From the NCBI GenBank assembly GCA_964581175.1, contig CAZONI010000003.1, positions 45,537 to 109,536 of the forward strand: a stretch of 64,000 bases of DNA, read 5' to 3'. Below the pieces are notes generated by a model that had not been told where the DNA came from, did not search any database, and worked only from the letters and a program-made list of their open reading frames with translations. The first letter of the stretch is position 1; the number at the start of each line of letters is the position of its first letter. The stretch comes from B46-G9 sp964581175 (GTDB lineage: Bacteria; Desulfobacterota; DSM-4660; Desulfatiglandales; Desulfatiglandaceae). Both the position numbers and the translations under genes were made by a program. Positions 1 to 8,111 of the stretch are shown here, one piece after another.

Positions 1-1088
1 ATCCCGTCAAGTCCGGCAATCAGACCTACGGCAAGAACCAGATATGGATTTGCAGAAGCGCAGGCGGCCCTGTTTTCCACTCTCGTGGCCCTCCCCCGTT
101 CACCGGGTACACGAATGTACGTGGTACGATTGTCAAGCCCCCAGGCAAGGTAATAGGCGGCGAACGAATTCAGCACATAACGCTTGTAGGAATTGATGGT
201 TGGGGCAAAGAAGAGGGTCATTCCTTTTGCATGGGCCATCTGTCCTCCGATAAAATACCGCATCAAATCCGACATTCCTTCTTTCCCAGCAGGATCATCA
301 AAGACGTTTTTTCCGGTGTTCGCGTCATTGAACGAGTAGTGTACATGATAACCGCTCCCGCCCATTTCATCTTTAGGCCGCCCCATAAACGTGAGATACA
401 GATCTCGCAAGAAGGCCATTTCTTTGCAGACCGTCTTAAAAGTGAAGGTTTGGTCAGCCATCTTGAGTACATTAGCGTGTCGCCAGTTGATTTCAAATTG
501 TCCTTGGAAGAACTCGTGATTGCAGTACAGGACGTCCATCCCCATCAGAAGCAGCACATTCTGAAGATCTCGCAGCAGGTCGACGGGATCGACTCTGGGG
601 CCTGTGGTGTAGACGTTACTCGGCTTATCACAGTAGTAGCTAAAATTTTCCCCGTCCTTCCTGAAAGCGAAAAATTCCAGCTCACTTGCAGCAACAGGTT
701 CAAGTCCTTTTTCCTGATACAGACCCACCACCCTCTTAAGCAGCCATCGTGGAGAATAGGGAAACGGCTCTCCATGCACATAAATATCACCTATGAAGCG
801 GGCCGTTCCCTCCTGGTAGGGAACGATGGTGAACGTTTCGAGATCGGGAACAATGGTCATGTCTTCGTAATTGACCTCTTCAGCAGTTCCTGTTCCAGGA
901 GGTATGTTATATGAAAGGTCCAATGAAAAAGTGGGTTTCGCGCAGTTGATACCTTCTTCCAAGACCTCTTCAAAACGGCTGGCCGGGACGATCTTCCCGC
1001 GATTGACTCCATGCATGTCCGGGAAATCGATACGCAAGGTATCAACCTTGCCGGCCTTCATTCTTTCCAGTATCTCTTTCTTTTCCAT
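1..1088 (-). CDS. Glutamine synthetase family protein (partial, 3' end outside window)
   Basis: ATP-dependent ligation of ammonia (or another amine) to glutamate, in the cytosol. I translated 362 codons from an ATG at 1088 down to the window edge. It carries family landmarks in order: the metal-binding ELEFFAF segment, NHEFFQGQFEI, the GGSGYHVHYSF segment with the catalytic-site His, NSYKRY, and RVPGERGRATRVENRAA near the edge, which binds ATP and glutamate. The start is preceded by GAGGGAAG. It is transcribed alone and divergently from the FmdB gene, with a consensus-like promoter 66 bp upstream. The short N-terminal domain and sequence style fit non-adenylylated GS-like enzymes as well as classical GlnA, so glutamine, gamma-glutamylmethylamide or another product is possible; the family is certain, the exact substrate is not. 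Confidence 0.9.
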   Translation of the reverse strand, partial: MEKKEILERMKAGKVDTLRIDFPDMHGVNRGKIVPASRFEEVLEEGINCAKPTFSLDLSYNIPPGTGTAEEVNYEDMTIVPDLETFTIVPYQEGTARFIGDIYVHGEPFPYSPRWLLKRVVGLYQEKGLEPVAASELEFFAFRKDGENFSYYCDKPSNVYTTGPRVDPVDLLRDLQNVLLLMGMDVLYCNHEFFQGQFEINWRHANVLKMADQTFTFKTVCKEMAFLRDLYLTFMGRPKDEMGGSGYHVHYSFNDANTGKNVFDDPAGKEGMSDLMRYFIGGQMAHAKGMTLFFAPTINSYKRYVLNSFAAYYLAWGLDNRTTYIRVPGERGRATRVENRAACASANPYLVLAVGLIAGLDG

Positions 1089-1153
1089 TTCTTCCCTCAC
1101 TCATCAACCGTCACGAGCCAACTGAAATTTTTCCTACAGTTCTATTTTTCTGT

Positions 1154-1182
1154 TGTATATTCTGATTCATATTCCTTGTCAA
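1154..1182 (-). promoter_or_regulatory. Sigma70-type promoter for the glutamine synthetase gene
   Basis: On the minus strand TTGACA (1177-1182) is separated by 17 bp from TATACA (1154-1159), 66 bp before the glutamine synthetase ATG. The match is near consensus. No second, NtrC/sigma54-like signal was seen. Confidence 0.7.
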
Positions 1183-1467
1183 GCAAAAATTTTGCCCAGT
1201 ATTACTTTTGTGTTCATGCATCATGATGTGGTTTTCTGTTTTGATTTCAATATATTATTCTTTCAAATCTCTCCCTTGCAATTGTCTCTTGTTTCATCCG
1301 AGCACGCTCGTCCTTCCGGCCCAGGCTTTGGAGCACCTCAATCGTTGCTCCTTGTAGCCTCTGTTGGGAATGGGATCTTCGACTTGCAGCCGATGCGTTG
1401 CAGGTAATCAGCGAGCTTTCCCAATCTGCCCCGCCGATGAAAATGAATCAGGGTGAAGATATAGCCG
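1183..1467. other. Intergenic stretch, nothing recognised
   Basis: Between the two divergent promoters there is no open frame with protein-like character, no tRNA and no clear hairpin on either strand. It may be leader or decayed sequence. Confidence 0.4.
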
Positions 1468-1496
1468 TTGACTCTTTGGCGGGTGTTCTGTATGAA
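1468..1496 (+). promoter_or_regulatory. Sigma70-type promoter for the FmdB-like gene
   Basis: TTGACT (1468-1473), 17 bp spacer, TATGAA (1491-1496), about 50 bp before the start at 1547. The 11-base unit atgaaaaacaa is directly repeated just downstream. Confidence 0.55.
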
Positions 1497-1546
1497 AAAC
1501 AATGAAAAACAATTAGGTTCAGAAAAAAGGAGTTGAGGAGGACGCT

Positions 1547-2032
1547 ATGCCGATTTACGAATTTTATTGCCCGGATTGCCATATGATCTTCAATTTCTTT
1601 TCAAAGACCATCGATACAGAGAAAAGACCCCTCTGTCCGAAGTGCCAAAAAATCCGCCTGGACAGGCAGATGTCGGTGTTTGCGCGCCTCAAGAATAAAG
1701 GGGAAGAGGAAGACACGCCCATGCCGGATCTGGATGAGGCCCAGATGGAAAAGGCCATGGGGGCCCTGGCAAAGGAAATGGACCATCTGGATGAAGAAGA
1801 TCCGAGGCAAGCTGCTAATCTCATGCGAAAACTCACAGACATGACGGGCCTCGAACTGGGACCCGGCATGCAGGAGGCACTCCATCGGATGGAGGCCGGA
1901 GAGGACCCTGAGAAAATCGAGGCTGAAATGGGGGATATCCTCGAGGAAGAAGACCCTTTCCTACCCAAGAAAGGATCGACTCTCAGCAAATCCCGCCCGC
2001 CGGCGGTGGACGATACACTCTACGATTTATGA
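1547..2032 (+). CDS. FmdB-family zinc ribbon protein with long acidic tail
   Basis: Small cytosolic protein of unknown role. The first 40 residues are an FmdB-type zinc ribbon (MPIYEFYCPDC start, Cys8/Cys11 and Cys30/Cys33). The remaining 120 residues are unusual for the roughly 70-110 aa family: they are highly acidic, Met- and Glu/Asp-rich and helical in character, with EEEDPF near the end. FmdB was named for linkage to formamidase genes and is often called a putative regulator, but a DNA-binding role is not shown by this sequence. GAGGAGGAC precedes the ATG. It stands alone with its own promoter; a dispersed repeat overlaps its 3' edge. Family confident, function unknown. Confidence 0.8.
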   Translation: MPIYEFYCPDCHMIFNFFSKTIDTEKRPLCPKCQKIRLDRQMSVFARLKNKGEEEDTPMPDLDEAQMEKAMGALAKEMDHLDEEDPRQAANLMRKLTDMTGLELGPGMQEALHRMEAGEDPEKIEAEMGDILEEEDPFLPKKGSTLSKSRPPAVDDTLYDL

Positions 2033-2034
2033 GA

Positions 2035-2058
2035 GGCACAGGGCATAGGGCGCAACGG
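2035..2058. repeat. Dispersed 'agggcataggg' repeat, copy 1
   Basis: ggcacagggcatagggcg followed by caacgg, directly after the FmdB stop. It is related to copies at 4866-4897 and 51158-51238. All three lie in intergenic gaps. Confidence 0.5.
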
Positions 2059-2163
2059 AAAATCCAGCACAACCTCTTACCTCGTATCGTTTTCTCCGCA
2101 TACTGCCCGATTCTTGCTGTGCGCTTAAATGACAAATTCCAAACTCCAGCGCTTAAGCCGCTC

Positions 2164-2889
2164 TCATACAGCTTCCAAGAGGTGCTTGAGCTGACGTGCA
2201 TTCTTGACGGCATAGCCTTCAAAATCATTATCAAAATACACAAAGGTTTCACACCCCCATGTCACAATTTTTTTTGCCCAGGTTTCCAACTCTTCTCCTG
2301 TGTAATCGGATGCATAGAGTCTACGGGAGCCGTGAAGCCGAATATAAGCAAAATCGGCGGTAATCTCCTCTTGGTAAGGATATCGTCCCGCCGTATCCGA
2401 AATGCAGAATGCGGTATTGCAGTCCCGCAGTTGCCCGAAAAATTCGCTATTGAGCCACGACGGATGCCTCACTTCAATTGAATGCCTGAAAGACGGCTGA
2501 AGATGCTGCAGGAATGTCTCTACCAGATGGGAGTCGTATTTCAGGCTTGGCGGAAGCTGAAACAGCAGGGGGCCCAACTTGGTGTGAAGGCGCTCAGCCA
2601 GAGCGTAGAAACGCTTCAGGGCCTCGTCCACTTCCACAAGACGTTTTATGTGGGTGATGTAACGGCTGGTCTTCAGCGCCCAAAGGAATCCATCGGGTGT
2701 CCTGCTGAACCACTTCTCAACCGCCGTTTCTGTGGGAAGACGATAGAAGGTAGCATTGAGTTCAACCGTGCTAAAATTCCGGGCATAAAACTCCAGCCAC
2801 TTTGCCTTCGGCCACTCTTCCGGATAGAAGAGGCCTTTCCAGTGGGGGTAAACCCACCCGGAGGTCCCGATTCTTGCTATGGACTTCAC
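2164..2889 (-). CDS. DUF72 (YecE-like) family protein
   Basis: 241-residue cytosolic protein of the DUF72 family, which folds as a TIM barrel and has no established reaction. Recognisable features are the N-terminal GTSGWVYPHWKG, then the YPEEW...FSTVELNATFYRLP segment, PDGFLWALKTSRYITH, LLFQLPPSLKYD, the IEVRHPSW segment and a C-terminal YVYFDND-like motif (FVYFDNDFEGYAVKNA). Length matches the family (about 240-300). It starts 7 bp after the gltX stop, so it is almost certainly the distal gene of the mutase-gltX transcription unit. Nothing in the sequence tells the substrate; the linkage to gltX may be incidental. Confidence 0.85.
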   Translation of the reverse strand: MKSIARIGTSGWVYPHWKGLFYPEEWPKAKWLEFYARNFSTVELNATFYRLPTETAVEKWFSRTPDGFLWALKTSRYITHIKRLVEVDEALKRFYALAERLHTKLGPLLFQLPPSLKYDSHLVETFLQHLQPSFRHSIEVRHPSWLNSEFFGQLRDCNTAFCISDTAGRYPYQEEITADFAYIRLHGSRRLYASDYTGEELETWAKKIVTWGCETFVYFDNDFEGYAVKNARQLKHLLEAV

Positions 2890-2896
2890 TGATGCC

Positions 2897-4378
2897 CTAT
2901 TTGAAAAATTTCACTGCATGTTCAAGGCGGTCGGCCACTCGATCCTGACCGATGAGCATGAGCACCTCAAAAATCCCGGGCCCCACGGCCTGTCCGGTTA
3001 TGGCGGTCCGAATCCCGTTGATCAGGATCCCGGCCTTCACTTCAAGCTTTTCAGCCGTTGACCTGAGCACCTCCTCGGTTCCTTCAAGGGTATAGTTTTC
3101 GAGCGCTTTCATTCGGCTTGCCAACAATGGAAACCACTCCCGTAATCCGGGATGTTTGAGGATATTCTTCTGCAGGGCGCCCTCGTCCATCGTATAGTCG
3201 TCCGAAAAATAGGCGCGCCCCAAGGTGACAAAATCGGTCAACACGTGGAATCGCTGGCGGATGAGGTCCACCGCCCGGAGAAACCATTCCCGCCTGGAGG
3301 TTTCAAAATCGAGGTTCCAGATGCCCTCCTTTTGAAGCTGTTCCCGTACATACGGCTCAAGCTCTTCCAGGGAGAGTGTTCGGATATAATGGGCATTGAT
3401 GCTCAGGGCCTTGGGGTCTGTAAAGAACTTTGGATCGTCTTTCCTGATATCAAACACCGCGTTGGACCGCTTGACTCCTTCCAGGGAAAATGTCTCGATC
3501 AGTTCTTCTTTTGAAAATATCTGTTTGGAATCAGGAGTTGACCAGCCGAGCAGCGCCAGGAAATTGACAAACGCCCACGGCAGGAAACCATGCTCCCGGT
3601 AAAAATGGATGGCGACCACTTCACCGTGCTTCCGTTTGGATATCTTCGCCTTCCTGGGGTCAAGCGTAAGCGGCATATGGGCAAATTCAGGCACAGGAAT
3701 CTTAAGTGCCCGGTATATGAGGATCTGTTTGGGTGTATTGGCAAGTCCATCCTGACCCCTGATCACATGGGTAATGCCGTCCCTGGCGTCATCCGCTGCG
3801 TTGGAAAGCACGTAAAGCGGCTGCCCATTGGAGCGCACAATGACAAAGTCTTCTATGTCTTCATATTTTTTTTCAATGGCTCCGTAAACCAGGTCCTTAA
3901 AACAGACCGCACCCGGTTTCCGCGGCACCTTCAGACGAATAGTGTACGGCAGACCGGCCTTCTCTTTCCTGGAAATTTCTTCGGAGGAAAGGTGCCTGCA
4001 TGTCCCATCGTACTGGAGCGGCGATTTCTTCGCCATGGCCTCCCCTCTTTTCCTTTCCAGTTCCTCTTTTGTGCAGAAACACTTATAAGCATCTCCTGAC
4101 CGAAGGAGTTTCAGGGCCGTGTTCCGGTGTTCGTCAATGAATTGAGACTGGAAATACGGTCCTTCGTCCCAGGTAATGCCGAGCCATCTCAAGCCTTCCA
4201 AAATTCCTTTGATGGACTCGTCGGTGGATCTCTCCGCATCCGTATCCTCGATTCTGAGAATAAATTTTCCGCCGGTCTTTCTGGCGTAGAGCCAGTTGAA
4301 TATGGCTGTCCGTGCTCCCCCGATGTGCAGGTAGCCGGTCGGGCTCGGTGCAAAACGCACAACAACTTGTTTGTCCAT
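2897..4378 (-). CDS. gltX: Glutamyl-tRNA synthetase
   Basis: Charges tRNA-Glu (and possibly tRNA-Gln, if the organism uses the amidotransferase route) with glutamate. The 493-residue length is normal. The class I signatures are present: HIGG at 18-21 in PTGYLHIGG, and KISKR at 245-249 in place of KMSKS. Cys100, Cys102, Cys127 and His129 match the zinc site of the E. coli-type enzyme. The usual RGEDHLSNT segment reads RGQDGLANT here, with Gly at a position that is commonly His but variable in the family. The ATG follows AAGGA. It lies 40 bp after the mutase small subunit and immediately before the DUF72 gene, in one probable operon. Confidence 0.95.
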   Translation of the reverse strand: MDKQVVVRFAPSPTGYLHIGGARTAIFNWLYARKTGGKFILRIEDTDAERSTDESIKGILEGLRWLGITWDEGPYFQSQFIDEHRNTALKLLRSGDAYKCFCTKEELERKRGEAMAKKSPLQYDGTCRHLSSEEISRKEKAGLPYTIRLKVPRKPGAVCFKDLVYGAIEKKYEDIEDFVIVRSNGQPLYVLSNAADDARDGITHVIRGQDGLANTPKQILIYRALKIPVPEFAHMPLTLDPRKAKISKRKHGEVVAIHFYREHGFLPWAFVNFLALLGWSTPDSKQIFSKEELIETFSLEGVKRSNAVFDIRKDDPKFFTDPKALSINAHYIRTLSLEELEPYVREQLQKEGIWNLDFETSRREWFLRAVDLIRQRFHVLTDFVTLGRAYFSDDYTMDEGALQKNILKHPGLREWFPLLASRMKALENYTLEGTEEVLRSTAEKLEVKAGILINGIRTAITGQAVGPGIFEVLMLIGQDRVADRLEHAVKFFK

Positions 4379-4421
4379 TTTTTTCCTTATGTATTTTGTT
4401 CGTGCCTTATGAGTAAATTTG

Positions 4422-4835
4422 TCATTTCCGGTTTATCGGGACAAGGTTTTGCCGGATGAACCGGACCACCTCTTCCGTATTGGTTCCGGGACCGAATATG
4501 GCGGCAATCCCGCACTTCTTGAGCATGGGGATGTCCTCATCGGGAATAATCCCTCCCCCGATCACCAGAATATCTTCAATACCCCTCTCTCTCAGGAGTT
4601 CCATGACTTTCGGGAAATGGTAGTCATGTGCCCCTGAAAGAATACTCATGGCGATCACATCAACGTCTTCCTGGAGGGCGGCTTCCACGATCTGGGCTGG
4701 GGTCTGCCTGAGCCCGGTGTATATTACTTCCATTCCCGCGTGCATCAGCGCAGCCGCAAGAACCTTGATACCCCGATCATGGCCGTCGAGGCCGGGCTTG
4801 GCCGCCAGTACTCTTATTTTCTTCCCGTTTTTCAT
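4422..4835 (-). CDS. mcmA2: Methylmalonyl-CoA mutase, small cobalamin-binding subunit
   Basis: 137-residue B12-binding domain that pairs with the separate large subunit encoded just upstream. It has the cobalamin signature D-x-H-x-x-G (Asp17, His19, Gly22 in GLDGHDRG; His19 would be the lower cobalt ligand), then MSILSGAH and VIGGGIIPDED, which line the nucleotide tail pocket. The full length is a stand-alone Rossmann-like domain, as in archaeal and Syntrophobacter-type split mutases. The ATG at 4835 is preferred because an AGGGGTGG Shine-Dalgarno lies just before it; an in-frame GTG two codons upstream overlaps that site. It is followed by gltX. Very secure call. Confidence 0.93.
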   Translation of the reverse strand: MKNGKKIRVLAAKPGLDGHDRGIKVLAAALMHAGMEVIYTGLRQTPAQIVEAALQEDVDVIAMSILSGAHDYHFPKVMELLRERGIEDILVIGGGIIPDEDIPMLKKCGIAAIFGPGTNTEEVVRFIRQNLVPINRK

Positions 4836-4865
4836 GTCCACCCCTGGTAATTAATTGGTTTCTTG

Positions 4866-4897
4866 ACCCTAAGCCCTACGCCCTATGACCGATGCCT
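4866..4897. repeat. Dispersed 'agggcataggg' repeat, copy 2 (inverted)
   Basis: Read on the minus strand this gap between the two mutase genes contains catagggcgtagggcttagg, closely resembling the stem arms at 51158-51238 and the copy at 2035-2058. Confidence 0.5.
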
Positions 4898-4898
4898 A

Positions 4899-6578
4899 CT
4901 ACCCTAACGTCGAGGCAGCCCGGTACTCGCCGAAAACCTCCCGCATCACCCCGCAGATTTCGCCCAGGGTGGCGTATTCCCTGACAGCGGCCAGTATCGG
5001 AGGCATGAGGTTTTCATTGCCTTCTGCGGCTTTCCTGAGCCTCGACAGCGCCGCGTCAACTGCGGAACCATCCCGGCCGGACCGCAGGCTGCCCAGCCCC
5101 TCTATCTGGGCAATGCGGACCGCCGGATCAACGCGCAGAAGGTTGGTGGGCTTTTTCTCCTCCACCTGGAAACGGTTGAGTCCCACCACGACTCTCTCTT
5201 CCTTTTCGATTTCACGCTGGTACTGATACGCACTATCCTGGATCTCCCGCTGTACGAAACCCTTTTCAATGGCGCAGACCGCGCCGCCCATTTCATCAAT
5301 TTTTTCTATGTAGGTCTCGGCCCTTTCGCAGATCTCCTTCGTCAGCCGCTCGATATAGTAAGACCCTGCAAGGGGGTCCACAGTGTCCGTCACGCCGCTC
5401 TCGTAGGCGATTAACTGCTGGGTTCTGAGGGCTATCTGTACTGCCTCTTCGGAAGGGAGACACAGGGCCTCGTCCATGGAATTGGTATGAAGAGACTGGG
5501 TCCCGCCCAGGACGGCGGCAAGGGCCTGGAAGGCCACTCGGACGATATTGTTTTTCGGCTGCTGGGCTGTGAGGGTACATCCGGCGGTCTGAGTATGAAA
5601 GCGGATCATCATGGACCTGGGATTCTTTGCGCCAAACCGCTCTTTCATGATCTTTGCCCACAGTCGTCTAGCAGCCCGGTATTTCGCTATCTCTTCCAGG
5701 AAATCCAGATGCGCGTTGAAGAAAAAGGAGAGCCTTGGCCCAAAGGCATCGACCTCCAGCCCGGCCCGCACCGCGGCCTCCACGTAGGCAATCCCATTTG
5801 CCAGAGTGAAGGCCACTTCCTGGACAGCCGTAGATCCGGCCTCCCGTATGTGATACCCGCTGATACTGATGGTGTTCCAGAGGGGAACATTTTCCGCGCA
5901 GTAAGAAAAGATATCCGTGATAATTCTCATGGAAGGCTCTGGGGGATAGATATACGTTCCCCGGGAAGAGTATTCCTTCAAAATGTCATTCTGAATGGTT
6001 CCCCGCAGCTTGTCAAAAGCCACACCCTGCTTCTCCGCCACAACCAGGTACATGGCCAGCAATACTCCAGCGGGAGCGTTAATGGTCATGGAAGTGCTCA
6101 CCTTACCGAGAGGGATCCCGTCAAAGAGCGTTTCCATGTCCCGGAGGGAATCAATGGCCACCCCAACCTTCCCCACCTCTCCAATGGCCATCTCGTGATC
6201 AGAGTCATAGCCGATCTGGGTTGGAAGATCAAAGGCCACCGAAAGACCGGTCTGCCCCTGATCAAGGAGAAATTTATACCGCCGGTTGGATTCCTCCGCA
6301 GTGGCGAACCCGGCATACTGGCGCATGGTCCAGAAACGCCCCCGATACATGGTTGGCTGCACTCCACGGGTGTAGGGGTACTCACCCGGGAACCCGATCT
6401 CTTTCTCATAGTCAAGATCTTCCGTATCCAGAGGCGAATACAGCCTCTTCAGGGAGATACCCGAGGTGTTTATGAACTCGGACTTCCTTTCAGGTTTCCT
6501 CTGGAGCTCTTGCCTCACCTTTTCGTTCCATTGTTCAAAGAGCCTTTCCATCTGATCGAGACTGTTCTCTCTTGCCAT
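4899..6578 (-). CDS. mcmA1: Methylmalonyl-CoA mutase, large (substrate-binding) subunit
   Basis: B12-dependent interconversion of (R)-methylmalonyl-CoA and succinyl-CoA, in the cytosol. The protein is 559 residues, the normal length for the TIM-barrel subunit of split mutases. Landmarks are TMRQYAGF (84-91), the GLSVAFDLPTQ barrel strand, SSRGTYIYPPEPSMR (204-218), HTQTAGCTLTAQQP and LGGTQSLHTNSMDEA. By recalled alignment Tyr88 and Arg206 correspond to the Tyr89/Arg207 pair that separates methylmalonyl-CoA mutases from isobutyryl-CoA mutases; both are present. GGGAGGAAC precedes the ATG. First gene of a minus-strand unit mcmA1-mcmA2-gltX-DUF72, and divergent from the decarboxylase beta subunit gene. 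Supports propionate formation or oxidation through methylmalonyl-CoA. Confidence 0.94.
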   Translation of the reverse strand: MARENSLDQMERLFEQWNEKVRQELQRKPERKSEFINTSGISLKRLYSPLDTEDLDYEKEIGFPGEYPYTRGVQPTMYRGRFWTMRQYAGFATAEESNRRYKFLLDQGQTGLSVAFDLPTQIGYDSDHEMAIGEVGKVGVAIDSLRDMETLFDGIPLGKVSTSMTINAPAGVLLAMYLVVAEKQGVAFDKLRGTIQNDILKEYSSRGTYIYPPEPSMRIITDIFSYCAENVPLWNTISISGYHIREAGSTAVQEVAFTLANGIAYVEAAVRAGLEVDAFGPRLSFFFNAHLDFLEEIAKYRAARRLWAKIMKERFGAKNPRSMMIRFHTQTAGCTLTAQQPKNNIVRVAFQALAAVLGGTQSLHTNSMDEALCLPSEEAVQIALRTQQLIAYESGVTDTVDPLAGSYYIERLTKEICERAETYIEKIDEMGGAVCAIEKGFVQREIQDSAYQYQREIEKEERVVVGLNRFQVEEKKPTNLLRVDPAVRIAQIEGLGSLRSGRDGSAVDAALSRLRKAAEGNENLMPPILAAVREYATLGEICGVMREVFGEYRAASTLG

Positions 6579-6634
6579 TTATGTTCCTCCCTCATTCCCT
6601 ACATTCCCCTCAAATCCGTACCTTACTTATCATG

Positions 6635-6663
6635 TTTTTATGATTTTTTAAAGCCCCTGTCAG
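6635..6663 (-). promoter_or_regulatory. Candidate promoter for the mutase operon
   Basis: On the minus strand CTGACA (6658-6663), 17 bp spacer, TAAAAA (6635-6640), about 57 bp before mcmA1. Moderate match. Confidence 0.4.
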
Positions 6664-6779
6664 CACCGCGACAATGAATTGCCTATTTTTCCTGAAGGAA
6701 GAGCGCAAATAGATTCCTGTCTTCAGAAAATATCAGGTGTCTCCAGCGAAGGCATCGGTATTTTTGAACGATTTTCATC

Positions 6780-6847
6780 TTGACAGAGGCCGGTAGCTGT
6801 ATTACAGCTACCTTCAATTGCCACGTCTACCGCGACTGGAATTCCAG
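6780..6847 (+). promoter_or_regulatory. Leader of the decarboxylase beta gene with two palindromes
   Basis: A TTGACA hexamer (6780-6785) is followed by a perfect 21-base palindrome GGTAGCTGTA-T-TACAGCTACC (6792-6812) where a -10 box would lie, then by a perfect 12-base palindrome CTGGAATTCCAG (6836-6847). The first could be an operator overlapping the promoter; the -10 itself is poor. Regulator unknown. Confidence 0.4.
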
Positions 6848-6891
6848 CACGCTGAGCTAAAATTCAAATTGAACCGAGGGAGATTGCGAGA

Positions 6892-8034
6892 ATGACGTTC
6901 GATGAAATCCTGGATTTACTGAATGGTATCATGCGTACAACAGGGGTTTTCAATTTCGACCCGAGAGTTATTGTCATGTGGGCAATCGCAACCCTGTTCA
7001 TCTACCTGGCCATCGTCAAAAAATTCGAACCGCTCCTCTTGCTTCCTATCGGATTCGGCATCTTTATAGTCAATTTTCCCCTAGTTCCTATGATGGGATA
7101 CGAACATGGCCGTCCACAGCTCCTGGAGTTTTTTTACCACTACGGCCTGGAATGGGAGATCATCCCCTGTGTGATCTTCCTCGGGCTTGGCGCCATGACC
7201 GACTTCGGTCCCTTGATCGCGAACCCCAAGACGCTGCTCATCGGGGCCGGGGCCCAGCTTGGTGTTTTTGTAACGTTCACCGGCACGATCCTGGCGGGCT
7301 TCACCCTCAAAGAAGCCGCTTCGGTGGGGATTATCGGCGGTGCCGACGGTCCGACAACCGTTTATCTGACTACGCTCCTCGCCCCGCAACTTCTCGGCGC
7401 GAATGCACTTGCGGCGTATTCCTATATGGCCATGGTGCCCCTGATACAGCCCCCCATCATGCGACTGATGACATCGAAGGAAGAACGCCGGATTCGTATG
7501 CGGCAGCTCAGGCCGGTTTCCAAGAAGGAAAAAATCCTATTTCCCATGGTAACGGCCGGCATCATCGCGCTGCTGGTGCCGTCAGTCATACCCCTGATGG
7601 GCATGTTTATGTTTGGAAATCTCATGAAAGAAAGCGGGGCGGTGGGCAGGCTTACTGAGACAGCCCAGAGTTCGCTTATGAATATTGTCACTATCTTCCT
7701 GGGGGTTTCAGTAGGGGCGACCATGTATGCGGACAAGTTTCTGAGCTGGAAACCGCTGTTCATTTTCGGCTTGGGACTGGTCGATTTTGCCGTCTGCACG
7801 ATGGGCGGAATTTTGACGGTGAAGATTATGAATCTGTTTCTAAAAGAAAAGATCAACCCGCTCATTGGTTCTGCCGGCGTCTCTGCGGTGCCCATGTCTG
7901 CGCGCGTCTCCCAGGTGGAAGGACTGAAGGCAGATAAGACCAATCACCTGCTTATGCACGCCATGGGACCGAACCTTGCTGGGGTCATCGGTTCCGCCGC
8001 GGCGGCAGGGATGTTCATTGCCATGTTCCATTAA
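6892..8034 (+). CDS. mmdB: Sodium-translocating decarboxylase, beta (membrane pump) subunit
   Basis: Inner-membrane subunit that decarboxylates carboxybiotin and exports Na+. The 380-residue length and about nine to eleven hydrophobic segments fit the OadB/MmdB/GcdB family. The diagnostic GIIGGADGPTTVY lies in the middle, and VSAVPMSARVSQ and HAMGPNLAGVIGSAAAAG close the C terminus. GAGGGAG precedes the ATG. The substrate of the complex is not encoded in this subunit, but the neighbouring mutase, carboxyltransferase and biotin carrier point to methylmalonyl-CoA decarboxylase. The product would be propionyl-CoA with a Na+ gradient, or the reverse in propionate oxidation. It is the first gene of a short plus-strand unit with the membrane protein at 8112. 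Confidence 0.93.
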   Translation: MTFDEILDLLNGIMRTTGVFNFDPRVIVMWAIATLFIYLAIVKKFEPLLLLPIGFGIFIVNFPLVPMMGYEHGRPQLLEFFYHYGLEWEIIPCVIFLGLGAMTDFGPLIANPKTLLIGAGAQLGVFVTFTGTILAGFTLKEAASVGIIGGADGPTTVYLTTLLAPQLLGANALAAYSYMAMVPLIQPPIMRLMTSKEERRIRMRQLRPVSKKEKILFPMVTAGIIALLVPSVIPLMGMFMFGNLMKESGAVGRLTETAQSSLMNIVTIFLGVSVGATMYADKFLSWKPLFIFGLGLVDFAVCTMGGILTVKIMNLFLKEKINPLIGSAGVSAVPMSARVSQVEGLKADKTNHLLMHAMGPNLAGVIGSAAAAGMFIAMFH

Positions 8035-8111
8035 GAATATTTTTGTCGGCAACCGGTTCAAAAGACCGCCGACGGGATTCGCTGAAGATACTAGTCGATG
8101 AGGATGAAGAA

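Noticed and set aside
231..914. Long plus-strand open frame of 227 codons
   Set aside because: It is antisense to the glutamine synthetase gene, whose minus-strand translation carries all family motifs.
1290..1440. Possible transposase or intron remnant
   Set aside because: Translated pieces such as LADYLQRIGCKSKIPF did not match anything I recognise, so no mobile element is claimed.
5487..6677. 396-codon plus-strand open frame
   Set aside because: Entirely antisense to the mutase large subunit; the translation has no coherent motif and is a by-product of codon bias.
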